Shown here piece by piece: positions 26,386 through 34,881 of a DNA stretch of 64,000 nucleotides (within the stretch, counting starts at the first letter, position 1; every line of letters begins with the position of its first letter). Made by a program: the position numbers and the translations under genes. The notes under the pieces are model-generated. The model did no database searches. It was not told the DNA's origin and was given only the letters and a program-made list of their open reading frames with translations. Source of the stretch: Rhodoferax lithotrophicus. Lineage in GTDB: Bacteria > Pseudomonadota > Gammaproteobacteria > Burkholderiales > Burkholderiaceae_C. The stretch covers positions 434,001-498,000 of the forward strand of contig NZ_AP024238.1 of assembly GCF_019973615.1 (NCBI RefSeq), in the 5' to 3' direction.

Positions 26386-27402
26386 TTAAGGCTTGCGAAA
26401 TTTGCTCGATGCCACCAGGGCTGAGACACGTTTCAGCCATTCCTCGTTATTCATCACGTAACGGGTTTCACGAAACTTGTAATCGGGTGGGGCCTTCATG
26501 TCGCGCTCTGGCAACTCCCAAATCAAGAGTCTGGGCGGATTGGTTTGGAAGGCTTCATCACGCAGGTAGCTTTCCATGCCCACCCATGATCCTTGATCGG
26601 CACTGACGGCCACACTGGTTACATCGCGCTGGAAAACAAAGCGAAGCGCATCAGAAAAACCAGTCCAATCTTTGGAATAGCTGCTGCCCATCAGTGCGAT
26701 CTGTGGCTCCGCTTGTGCGCCTAATAAATCAGCTTGGGCAGAGGGTGCACGAACTACGTTCACTTGAGCCACCATTTCCGGCGCGAAAACAGGTGAATTT
26801 TCCGGAAGTTGATTCACCAGGTCCCGGCCTTTGGATGCACGTTTGCGATTGGCAATTTTGATGCTGTATGCCACCGCGGGCGTGGAGTCGACAAGTTTTT
26901 GCAGAACGGGACTACGTCCTACTTCTTCCTTGATGGCTTGTGCTGCCGTCATCGCTCCGGTTGGAGTCCAGTGAGAGTCCAGTCGAAAAAACAGGGGCGT
27001 ATCACTTTTTCGATGGGCATCATTCATGAATGCAGTGTTTAAATCAACGGTTGAAACCCCGCCGGAATTCAGTGCTCCAAGTAATTGCTTGTAATGACCA
27101 GCCATGTACTCATCGATTTTGACCTCATCAGGTAAATACTCAGAATAAATACGCATCTTGATGGGTACCATGGCCACCAGCAAGCTGGTTCCATGGTCGC
27201 TCAGAATTTTGCTGAATTTACCAATAAGGTTGATGGATTGATTGATGGGCGCGTCATCGTTCGATGTGGCGATTTCATAACGATAAAAAAGCCATTCGTC
27301 TTTTCCTATCAATGCCGTAGCTGGTTCAGCTGACCATACTGGTTCTGATAAAAATACAGATAAATAAAGCACAAATAAATATTTGGCTAATTTGGTTTTC
27401 AT
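26386..27402 (-). CDS. AlgJ/AlgX-like polysaccharide O-acetyltransferase (SGNH)
   Basis: 338 residues with a signal peptide (YLFVLYLSVFLSEPVWSAE). The SGNH-like AlgX/AlgJ domain starts at GKDEWLFYRYEIA. It retains the catalytic Asp-His in FFRLDSHWTPTGAMTAA and the Ser block GSSYSKDWTGF. Family members transfer acetyl groups to periplasmic polysaccharide. It is about as long as AlgJ and lacks the carbohydrate-binding module of AlgX. Paralogue of the next gene (27452-28435), suggesting tandem duplication; last gene of the minus-strand exopolysaccharide operon. Confidence 0.82.
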   Translation of the reverse strand: MKTKLAKYLFVLYLSVFLSEPVWSAEPATALIGKDEWLFYRYEIATSNDDAPINQSINLIGKFSKILSDHGTSLLVAMVPIKMRIYSEYLPDEVKIDEYMAGHYKQLLGALNSGGVSTVDLNTAFMNDAHRKSDTPLFFRLDSHWTPTGAMTAAQAIKEEVGRSPVLQKLVDSTPAVAYSIKIANRKRASKGRDLVNQLPENSPVFAPEMVAQVNVVRAPSAQADLLGAQAEPQIALMGSSYSKDWTGFSDALRFVFQRDVTSVAVSADQGSWVGMESYLRDEAFQTNPPRLLIWELPERDMKAPPDYKFRETRYVMNNEEWLKRVSALVASSKFRKP

Positions 27403-27451
27403 TGGTAATTTACTTGTGCTTGGTGGATATTGTGCGAATAAATTATTAATT

Positions 27452-28435
27452 TTATTTGAGTGAGGCCTCTATTTTTGAAACCCACTCATTGTTGTCAATA
27501 ATGTATCGAGTATCTCTGTATTTGTAGTTTGGTGGTGACCGTAATTCACGTTCAGGAATTTCCCAGATAATGACTTTGGGCGGATTGGATTTGAAGGCAT
27601 CATCGCGCAAATAGGCATCCATTCCTACCCATGGACCTTGATCTACCGGAATCGAAATATCGAGAAGATTTCTTTGCAATGTGTAACGAATCGCATCTGG
27701 ATAGCCCGTATTTTTATTGGTGTAGCTGCTACCAATCACCGTGATTGCGGTGGTGTCACCACTTCCGAGTAATCCTGCATTGGATTCAGATAGTCTATTG
27801 ACATTAAATTTCAACATTTCTTCGGGTGGGTAGGTCGGGGCCCCCTTGGGCAGCAATTTGACCAAATCGCGGGTGCGAACTTTCACCTTGTTGGTTGCCC
27901 AGGTCAGGGTGTATTTTTCTTCAGGCGTTTTAGCCAGGGCTGATTTGAGTTGGGGATTGTTGGTGAATTCTGACTGGATGGTCTCGGCTGCTAGTAATGC
28001 ACCGGTGAAAGACCAGTGTGTATCGAGTCGAAGGAACAGAGGGGTATCACTGTTGCGGTTTGGGCTATTTAAAAAAGCTTGTTTTAAGCTCACCACATTC
28101 ACGCCTGATGCGCGTAAGGACTTCACTGCTGACTCATATTTACCAGAGGTGTAACTGTCCAGACCTAAGCCATCAGGCAGTTGATCGTAGTTAATGGTGA
28201 TTTTGGAAGGAACCAGTACCAATGCCAGCGTAATGCCTTTTTTTTCAAAAAGTTTATTTGCCTTGATCAGCGTTTGGATCGTCGCTTGTGTGTCTTCACT
28301 GTCTGACGGTTGGGCAAATTCATAGTGGATAAAAAGCCAATCATTTTTCCCAATGATGGTTGGTGAATCTGCCGCCTGTGCGACTATGCAGAACATGGAA
28401 CTTGCAATAAATGCAGATTTAATCAAATTTTTCAT
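27452..28435 (-). CDS. AlgJ/AlgX-like polysaccharide O-acetyltransferase (SGNH), paralogue
   Basis: 327 residues with a signal peptide ending FCIVAQAADS. Same layout as its neighbour: GKNDWLFIHYEFA, LFLRLDTHWSFTGALLAAE for the Asp-His pair, VIGSSYTNKNTGYPDA for the Ser block, and the shared end WEIPERELRSPPNYKYRDTR. Both copies keep the predicted catalytic residues, so they may act at different positions or partners. Lies 27 nt after the AlgF-like gene. Confidence 0.82.
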   Translation of the reverse strand: MKNLIKSAFIASSMFCIVAQAADSPTIIGKNDWLFIHYEFAQPSDSEDTQATIQTLIKANKLFEKKGITLALVLVPSKITINYDQLPDGLGLDSYTSGKYESAVKSLRASGVNVVSLKQAFLNSPNRNSDTPLFLRLDTHWSFTGALLAAETIQSEFTNNPQLKSALAKTPEEKYTLTWATNKVKVRTRDLVKLLPKGAPTYPPEEMLKFNVNRLSESNAGLLGSGDTTAITVIGSSYTNKNTGYPDAIRYTLQRNLLDISIPVDQGPWVGMDAYLRDDAFKSNPPKVIIWEIPERELRSPPNYKYRDTRYIIDNNEWVSKIEASLK

Positions 28436-28462
28436 ATGAATACTCCAGTATGAGGAATAGAA

Positions 28463-29158
28463 TTATTTTCCGGTATAGCGTTCAATCTTGTTTTGAATGA
28501 CATAGCTTGAAACGTTGGTGCCAGATTTTGGTAGTAAAAAAATACTGTATGCAGCTCCTTGAGTCATATCCAGTGTCGCCAAAGCCAAGGCGCTTGTTTC
28601 ACCCGTTTTACTGGCTTTTAATTCAACTTTGATGGGATTGACTTGAATGGCATTCATTGTTCCATACGCCATCCCGGTAAAAACTTTCGTTTTACCGTTG
28701 CTGGTGGTGATGTCCATAGAGGTATTCTGAAGCGCCAATTGATAAACTGACAGCATGGACTTTAGTTTATTGGTGCCTTTTTTGTCTTCAAAAACAACAG
28801 GTTTGGATGCTGGTTGGGAAGACGTAAAAGCAACTGTTAAAGCCGCACCCTGGGTGACATCCAAAGACATCATCAGAGCGGCTTGTGCTTTGCCAGGGGA
28901 ATGTAATGAGAGGGTATGTTTGCCTGATTCGACAACCATATAGTCAGAAACTTGTCCTGCTGTAACGGACGGCACCCGGACCTTACCATCGACATGGACA
29001 GCCATTTTTGAGTTGTTGTCTGCGGGAACCAAAACGCGCACATAGGCTGAATCAACCGGTGGTTCCGGGTCATACAGCAAGCCTGTGGATTGAGCTTGAG
29101 CTATCGAATAAAAAAAGAAAGTCAGAGCGAATTGGGCTATATATTTAAATTTTGACAT
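28463..29158 (-). CDS. AlgF-like periplasmic O-acetylation protein
   Basis: 231 residues with a signal peptide ending FFYSIAQAQS. The sequence GLLYDPEPPVDSAYVRVLVP and the two repeated beta-rich halves (each with a DVTQGAA or DMTQGAA motif) match AlgF, the periplasmic adaptor that passes acetyl groups in alginate or acetylated cellulose systems. Between the deacetylase-like lipoprotein and the two AlgJ-like genes. Confidence 0.78.
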   Translation of the reverse strand: MSKFKYIAQFALTFFFYSIAQAQSTGLLYDPEPPVDSAYVRVLVPADNNSKMAVHVDGKVRVPSVTAGQVSDYMVVESGKHTLSLHSPGKAQAALMMSLDVTQGAALTVAFTSSQPASKPVVFEDKKGTNKLKSMLSVYQLALQNTSMDITTSNGKTKVFTGMAYGTMNAIQVNPIKVELKASKTGETSALALATLDMTQGAAYSIFLLPKSGTNVSSYVIQNKIERYTGK

Positions 29159-29202
29159 ATATTGAAAATATTTATTAATTTTAATATTTATCGTTTAGAT
29201 GA

Positions 29203-31170
29203 TCATTTTGCATGATCAAAACGAAGAAGCCAGCTGTATTTTCCTGGTTTAATATTTTCTAATTTAACTGCTGCGCGCCATGGATCGGTTGGAGTAATTG
29301 AAACATCCTTCAAATCATTTCCATCAGGTATCAAACGTAATGAGTCATTTGGATAGGGTAAGTTTATCAAAACAGATGCGGAATGGCGGAGTGGTTCCAC
29401 TCCGGTGATATTCACGGTTAAACGAGGTATGCCCGCTTTAGTATCCAGATCGATGTGAAGGTGCTGACGCTCGCGCCACCAATCCACGACTTCACCTGCT
29501 GTGGCTGACCATATTTTTTTGGAAGGGTTGGCAAACTTGGTTGTAATTTCATCCAGTTCTTCGGGGGCGAGCAAACTCTGATTCGGAAATCGAATGATCG
29601 ACAGCGCACCGGCCTCGGTTGAGAGGTCAAATTCAGTCAAGAATTGCTTCAATCCATTGTCTGGGTTTTGCTCCATGGCATCCTCTGGTGGCGTGATCGT
29701 ACGGGGCAAAACAATAAGTGATGTTGCCGCATTAGCCACTTCTTTGGTCGTTGGTGGTAGGAAAGGCTCTCTGACATCGGTCCTATCCATGAACGAAACA
29801 AAATAAGAAAACCCTAAATTGGTGAGTAATTTCTCGGTACTTGCATCTTGCGATTCAATGGGAGCATGAAATCCAGCGTTGGCAGGAAGCGTAAAACCAG
29901 CATCACGCATCTCCTGTAGCAGTTTTTTAAGTCGCTCTGCCTGCATTTCTGATGATTGGCCTTTAAAGCCTTCAAATCGATCCCCTAGGTAGGCAATTTC
30001 ATTTCCCTTGCTTTGTAGGATTTTGAGGGTTGCTGCGGATTTCGCGGCAACTGATGACAAAACAAAATAAGTGATATGTACCTTGGCTTTAGCCATTGCA
30101 TCAAAAAATTTCAAATCAACATCATCGGCGACATCAATAACATCTACTGCAACTGTGAGTGCGTTGCTATAAGGATGTGGCCATGATCCCAGATAGACAT
30201 CCGGCAATCTAAGCAACCATAACAATGAGTTATGGGCAATGGCTTCCATCGCTTTTTGATCAGCGGAGCGCCAAAGACGCTCCGGGTAACCTACGGCAAC
30301 AACTCTGGAAAGAGTACCTGAAGGCAAGGCTTTTTCATTGAAGACGATGCTGTGACCCGGTTGGTCCAGGCCATTGATGCGTGACCAGTCCAAAATTTTG
30401 GCTGAAGCCTGCTGGCTCTGGAGGTGTAAGGGGTAGATGCCTTTGACACGTTCAAGCCAAACTCTTTGCCCGGCAGGCAAGCTATGAACAATCGGGGTGC
30501 CTCCATAGGTCATTAAAAAATTGACTTCTTCTTCTTTTTCGGTATCGCCCAAGACTTTAATGTCCAAGGTGTTTTCCATGAAATCAAATCCTTGCCATGC
30601 ACCAGCTTCATCGCGTACACCCACAAGCCAGGTGGCTAATATGCTACCGCCGAGAGCGCGGAACCTAGTTATAGATTGTTTTTCTCTTTTTGACAGTGCC
30701 ACGCTGCTTGGTAATACCAAGACGCCTGGAACACTGGCTTCAAGTTGCTCAACTGTAGTGATGGTCTGAAATGGTATTTTGTATTTGCGTAAAAATATTT
30801 CCCACACACGCACGTTGATTTGGGCATCTACACCACCCGTTGCCAAGAATTTTTTATTTGTTGGTGATGCGTACAGGATGACTTGTTTGAGCAGTGGTTT
30901 GAATATTGAATCCTGTGTCATTCCAGTCGGTAGGAATCTTGTGCTGACAAAGGACTCACTCGCGCTGGTTGCAAGAGTCGTCGAAGCTGGAGTTTTGCCA
31001 GCAGTTGCCTTGAAAATGTCAGGAGGTAAAAAAAAGTGATCTGGCAAGGCTACTGCTGGTGTATTAGTTGTAGTTACAGTGGTTTTTTCAGGCGCAGTAC
31101 TACACGCCTGAAATAAGGTTAAAAGTGCAATTAAAGAAATATTTTTCAAAATGTCAAAAGTAATTTTCAT
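29203..31170 (-). CDS. Deacetylase-like lipoprotein lacking the metal-binding histidines
   Basis: 655 residues. Lipoprotein signal LIALLTLFQACSTAPEK. Residues ~80-330 form a domain shared with the plus-strand gene at 36463 (ILYASPTNKKFLATGGVDAQ). The following NodB-like domain keeps its fold (ALTVAVDVIDVADDVDLKFF, then ITYFVLSSVAAKSA), but the H-x3-H motif of the paralogue (GYHGDVH) reads AYLGDRF here and the R-A-P motif is H-A-P. Without metal ligands it should be inactive and may bind the polymer. First gene of the minus-strand operon. Outer-membrane anchoring is inferred from the lipobox. Confidence 0.78.
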   Translation of the reverse strand: MKITFDILKNISLIALLTLFQACSTAPEKTTVTTTNTPAVALPDHFFLPPDIFKATAGKTPASTTLATSASESFVSTRFLPTGMTQDSIFKPLLKQVILYASPTNKKFLATGGVDAQINVRVWEIFLRKYKIPFQTITTVEQLEASVPGVLVLPSSVALSKREKQSITRFRALGGSILATWLVGVRDEAGAWQGFDFMENTLDIKVLGDTEKEEEVNFLMTYGGTPIVHSLPAGQRVWLERVKGIYPLHLQSQQASAKILDWSRINGLDQPGHSIVFNEKALPSGTLSRVVAVGYPERLWRSADQKAMEAIAHNSLLWLLRLPDVYLGSWPHPYSNALTVAVDVIDVADDVDLKFFDAMAKAKVHITYFVLSSVAAKSAATLKILQSKGNEIAYLGDRFEGFKGQSSEMQAERLKKLLQEMRDAGFTLPANAGFHAPIESQDASTEKLLTNLGFSYFVSFMDRTDVREPFLPPTTKEVANAATSLIVLPRTITPPEDAMEQNPDNGLKQFLTEFDLSTEAGALSIIRFPNQSLLAPEELDEITTKFANPSKKIWSATAGEVVDWWRERQHLHIDLDTKAGIPRLTVNITGVEPLRHSASVLINLPYPNDSLRLIPDGNDLKDVSITPTDPWRAAVKLENIKPGKYSWLLRFDHAK

Positions 31171-31572
31171 GGAATGTTTTGAAATTTTTATGGTTTTTGA
31201 CGGAAAGAAGTTATTATTTATTTTATTAAAAATAATATAGTATAAAGTTCTCTTGTATCTTGTGATAGGAGGGTCTTAGAGTAGGCGCTCATTTTGATGG
31301 ATTGCCAAGATGCTGTTGCATACATGTATGCTTAATTTGATAGCATGAACCCTGGCTTTCTCAATGAAATGAGGCTGCAAACGGTCATGGGCAGTGACCT
31401 CTCCTCCAGCCAAATCGACAGGTAACAAGCATAGTGTGCTCACAAATTGTTGATGCTGTGTTTTATGTTCACGAAGAAGCTTTGTCGTTAATTTATACCG
31501 CGTTCCAAGAGAAGTTTGTGGCAGCGCACGTGCGGATTTGAAATATCATATGCTCGAAATAATCGCAAAACT
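31171..31572. promoter_or_regulatory. AT-rich divergent promoter region of the exopolysaccharide island
   Basis: About 400 bp between the two divergent operons. It is strongly AT-rich near 31190-31255 (runs of TTATT and AATAATATAGTATAAAG) and holds a perfect palindrome at 31318-31331. No gene is supported. Promoters for both operons must lie here, but no unambiguous -35/-10 pair could be assigned. Confidence 0.6.
31318..31331. promoter_or_regulatory. perfect palindrome, candidate operator
   Basis: GCATACATGTATGC is a perfect 14-bp palindrome 148 bp upstream of the minus-strand operon start and 242 bp upstream of the plus-strand one. It is the most symmetric site in the shared promoter region, so it is a plausible binding site for a regulator of both operons. 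The regulator is unknown. Confidence 0.45.
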
Positions 31573-33477
31573 ATGCAACAAACAAATATTGCCCCTTTAA
31601 ATGCTAGGTTGGGTTTGCCAGGCCTACCTGATTTGACTGACAACTTGGTCGTCGGTGGACTCTATTTATTGATCGCTGAAACTGCTTCTGCACGGTTCCC
31701 GTTGTTGGCGACGAGCTTGGCCGATGGTCTTGACAGAGGGGTGAACTGCCGTTTGCTGTTGCAGCAAAATCCAGAAACCCTGGTTGATCGGTTGCAGTCC
31801 TTTGGCAACTTGCATATTTTGCAGTCTATTCATGACGGGTTGCTTCAGTTGTTCACGATCCAAGATGAGTTTTCGAAAAAAATGTTTCGCCATGGAGCGG
31901 ATGCTTTTGTAAAGGAACTTGAGCACTTTGTCTTTCCTGATGGCTGCTTTGTCGTTTTTGATCAGGCAGATGACTTGTTGGCACTCCATGATGTTCTTAT
32001 CTCCTTGGATCAGGTCGAAGTGTTGAAAAAGTGGGCTCAAGTTCATAACATCACATTTTTATTGGTGTTGACTCGAACCACCGATGCACATGCAAGCACC
32101 ATCAATGCGCTGATGGACAATTTGACAGGTATTGCCCGTTTGGGGGCCACGCGAAATGGGTTGGAGTTGACATTTGATTATTGGCAGTCGTATGAGGGGA
32201 CAACGGCTGGGCGCAGTTTTTCTTTGAAGCAACTTCCGACAGGGCTGTACGAGGCGGGAAATATCCAGGTATTTAGCAGCGGGGAAAGTGTTGAACCTGC
32301 TTTCGAGAATGTTGAGGCAGGCGACGCTCAAATTTTCTATATGGATCCCGGTTTGGATAGTTTCTCCAAACAAGCCCAAGGCGAGTGGCGGCGTGTGGAT
32401 ACCTTGGTTGGCATGATGCATGCCACTCGGAATATTCGATCTGCAACTTGTATCTTGTTGTTTGATAAGGGGGTGCAGTTACGGCAGTTGGCTGAAACCG
32501 TGCATACTTTGCGGCAGTCCTTAGGCCGTTATGCCCGCATTGTGGTGCAGGAAAAAGATGCTTCTCTTCGCTATCAGAATGAAGCACTTCTTCTTAAATT
32601 GGGCTTGAATCTCGTTATCAATCGGGATGTGCCTCTGAGTAGGCTGCCTTTATTGCTAGAGTCGCTCAAGGGGCAAATTTTCAGCCGCGATGTCGATATT
32701 AATTTTGAAGCTGCACTGGCGAGTGTTTTGCCTACGCAATTGCACGGTTATTTGTCTCCCACGCGTTTTGTGCGAGAAGTGATTTTGATTCTTGATCGTG
32801 CAGAAACACTCAATGTGCCGTGTGTTCTGATCATTGGTCAACCTGCTGAAAATCTCACTTTGCATGATTTGGTGATCAACAACCATATTTCCCGCTCGGG
32901 TGACCTGATTACGGTAGATACACAAGACAGTTTTGTGTTTTTAAATGCATGCCCACAAACGGCAGTCTTGTCGACCATTGAGCGCTTGATCGGTATGACG
33001 GTAGATGAAGCATTTTCAAACGTCAGGTTCGTGGTCACCCAAGAGGAAATACACGCAGAGTTGGCCGCACTCTCGCGTTCCGCATCGACTGAGTTACTAC
33101 CAGACTACACTTCAGAGTCTTCGGCAACTATTGAGCCTGTTATTGACGCAGGGTCGGTTCACAGTGGTCTGAGCAGCCAAGACGCATCAGGTCATGCGGT
33201 TGCTCCAAAAGCCTCCGTAATTGTCAAGCCAAAGCTGTTTTCCGAGTCATTTGCCAAGCATGCGGTGTTGCCACAAGTCCGTGGAAACCCGGTCACTATA
33301 AACTCTCCGCAGCTCAAAAAACCTACCCTGCAGAAGGATACCTCTTTGAAGATGGTTTCTGCTCCAGCTGGGCTTGATTCAGTTGAACCTTTGTTTGATT
33401 ACGATGTGGTCTCTTCAGCGGCAGCTTTTGGTAAAAATGAAGCACCAAGGGCAACACGTGCGGCGCAAAAAAAATAA
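31573..33477 (+). CDS. BcsE-family c-di-GMP-binding protein
   Basis: 634 residues from the ATG at 31573 (a TTG at 31516 would add 19 residues; neither has a clear Shine-Dalgarno). The N-terminal part is the degenerate RecA-like domain of BcsE (NLVVGGLYLLIAE). The middle has LRYQNEALLLKLGLNLVINR. The GIL domain follows with the c-di-GMP motif R-S-G-D at residues 441-444 (ISRSGDLITVD). The last ~130 residues are an unstructured Ser/Pro/Lys-rich tail. In E. coli BcsE activates cellulose synthase through c-di-GMP; here no bcs genes are adjacent, and it heads a different polysaccharide operon. Confidence 0.78.
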   Translation: MQQTNIAPLNARLGLPGLPDLTDNLVVGGLYLLIAETASARFPLLATSLADGLDRGVNCRLLLQQNPETLVDRLQSFGNLHILQSIHDGLLQLFTIQDEFSKKMFRHGADAFVKELEHFVFPDGCFVVFDQADDLLALHDVLISLDQVEVLKKWAQVHNITFLLVLTRTTDAHASTINALMDNLTGIARLGATRNGLELTFDYWQSYEGTTAGRSFSLKQLPTGLYEAGNIQVFSSGESVEPAFENVEAGDAQIFYMDPGLDSFSKQAQGEWRRVDTLVGMMHATRNIRSATCILLFDKGVQLRQLAETVHTLRQSLGRYARIVVQEKDASLRYQNEALLLKLGLNLVINRDVPLSRLPLLLESLKGQIFSRDVDINFEAALASVLPTQLHGYLSPTRFVREVILILDRAETLNVPCVLIIGQPAENLTLHDLVINNHISRSGDLITVDTQDSFVFLNACPQTAVLSTIERLIGMTVDEAFSNVRFVVTQEEIHAELAALSRSASTELLPDYTSESSATIEPVIDAGSVHSGLSSQDASGHAVAPKASVIVKPKLFSESFAKHAVLPQVRGNPVTINSPQLKKPTLQKDTSLKMVSAPAGLDSVEPLFDYDVVSSAAAFGKNEAPRATRAAQKK

Positions 33478-33495
33478 ACCATTGGTATTTCCTCA

Positions 33496-34881
33496 ATGAA
33501 AAAAAATGTATGCATTATTGTTGTTTCGATTTTGTGTCCGGTACTCAGTTTCGCCCAAGCAATGGGGGTTGCAGGGGGGGGGATCACTGAGTCCAGAAGT
33601 GCAGTGACTTCAATTTCAGACGGAGGCATCATTGCCCCATTCCAGTACATTGCTCCTGTTGATGAGGATGCAACGAAAAAAGAAAACACACCGCCAAGAA
33701 GCCGTGTGCAGCAGCGCATCATGGATCTCAATAATGCAGGCGATTACCAAACTGCAGGAACTGAAGGCGTGAGCTTGATGGCCACGGAAAAGCTTGACGA
33801 TGAATTGCAACTGATTGTTGCCAACAGTCTGGCTTGGACGGGGCGCGTTAAGGAGGCTGTTCCGGTGTACCAAGGTATTAGCAAAGGGCCATATGCCAAT
33901 CAAGCCAATTTGGGGCTGGCCAATATAAACCGTTGGCGTGGTCGGGATGATCTTGCGAAGCCGGTGTATCAAAGTATTCTTGAAAAAGATGCCTCCAATA
34001 TGGATGCGCAAGAGGGGCTTGCCTTGGCCAAGCGCGAGCTGAGTCCACGCACTACGTTGACTGCAGGTGTATCAGAGGACTCGTCAAATCTGAAGCGTAG
34101 ACTTGGCGCAGTCAATCATCGCTGGAGAGATCAGACTGGTGCAAATATTTTTGAAGTTGAAAGCAGCGGCTTTTATGATTGGATGCCAACTGATGCGGAG
34201 GCTCAGCGCGATTTGACGCTGCGCTACCAGGGTTTGGCGTTGCCTCTCAAGCCAAGTTTGGAACTGAACATGCCCACGCGTTTGAATCCGTCACTGTATG
34301 GCACCGCCAAAATCAAGTTGCTGGATGATCTTGTGACGCTCGGTGCTGGCCGAATCAATTGGGGCAAGGCAGTGGCAAATCCTATTGCTGAGCGACAGGG
34401 CCTTTCCGCCAGTTATCTGAGTGCAGAAATCATGCAATCTTTTACGATGGGCAGTTTGACAGGGCGAGTCAATTATTACGGTGTTTCGGACGGTAATGTA
34501 ATTCTGACTACCGGGCTGGATTTTAATTCTGCTTGGCGACCCTTTGGCAGTCACTTCAAGCCTTTTGCAGGTGTGGAAACAAGGTCTGCCCAAAAAAACG
34601 TGAGCACGTACTGGTCGCCAGCACAGGGATCAGGGAGTATTTATGCCGGTTTGATGGGTGAGTGGAGTGATGCGGACTGGAGCTTTTTTGCATCGGCTCA
34701 GCTAGGCGCTCCTTTGTTTGGTGATGCAGGAAGTAGTTGGAGTGTTTCTGCTGGCGGTAAACATTGGTTGACCAATGATATTGCTCTAGGGATGAATTTA
34801 TGGTCAATGGCCAGTTGGCGTGACAATGCCACTTACCGGGCGCGTTCCTTGAATGTCAACTTGGAGAAACTTTGGAACTGA
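33496..34881 (+). CDS. TPR-containing outer-membrane polysaccharide exporter
   Basis: 461 residues with a signal peptide ending PVLSFAQAMG. Residues ~75-180 are helical TPR-like repeats (LQLIVANSLAWTGRVKEAVP, YQSILEKDASNMDAQEGLA). The C-terminal ~270 residues alternate strands rich in aromatic and Gly residues and end LNVNLEKLWN, typical of an outer-membrane beta-barrel. This TPR-plus-barrel layout is that of PgaA, BcsC and AlgK/AlgE. Follows the BcsE-like gene by 18 nt and overlaps the synthase by 10 nt. Confidence 0.75.
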   Translation: MKKNVCIIVVSILCPVLSFAQAMGVAGGGITESRSAVTSISDGGIIAPFQYIAPVDEDATKKENTPPRSRVQQRIMDLNNAGDYQTAGTEGVSLMATEKLDDELQLIVANSLAWTGRVKEAVPVYQGISKGPYANQANLGLANINRWRGRDDLAKPVYQSILEKDASNMDAQEGLALAKRELSPRTTLTAGVSEDSSNLKRRLGAVNHRWRDQTGANIFEVESSGFYDWMPTDAEAQRDLTLRYQGLALPLKPSLELNMPTRLNPSLYGTAKIKLLDDLVTLGAGRINWGKAVANPIAERQGLSASYLSAEIMQSFTMGSLTGRVNYYGVSDGNVILTTGLDFNSAWRPFGSHFKPFAGVETRSAQKNVSTYWSPAQGSGSIYAGLMGEWSDADWSFFASAQLGAPLFGDAGSSWSVSAGGKHWLTNDIALGMNLWSMASWRDNATYRARSLNVNLEKLWN

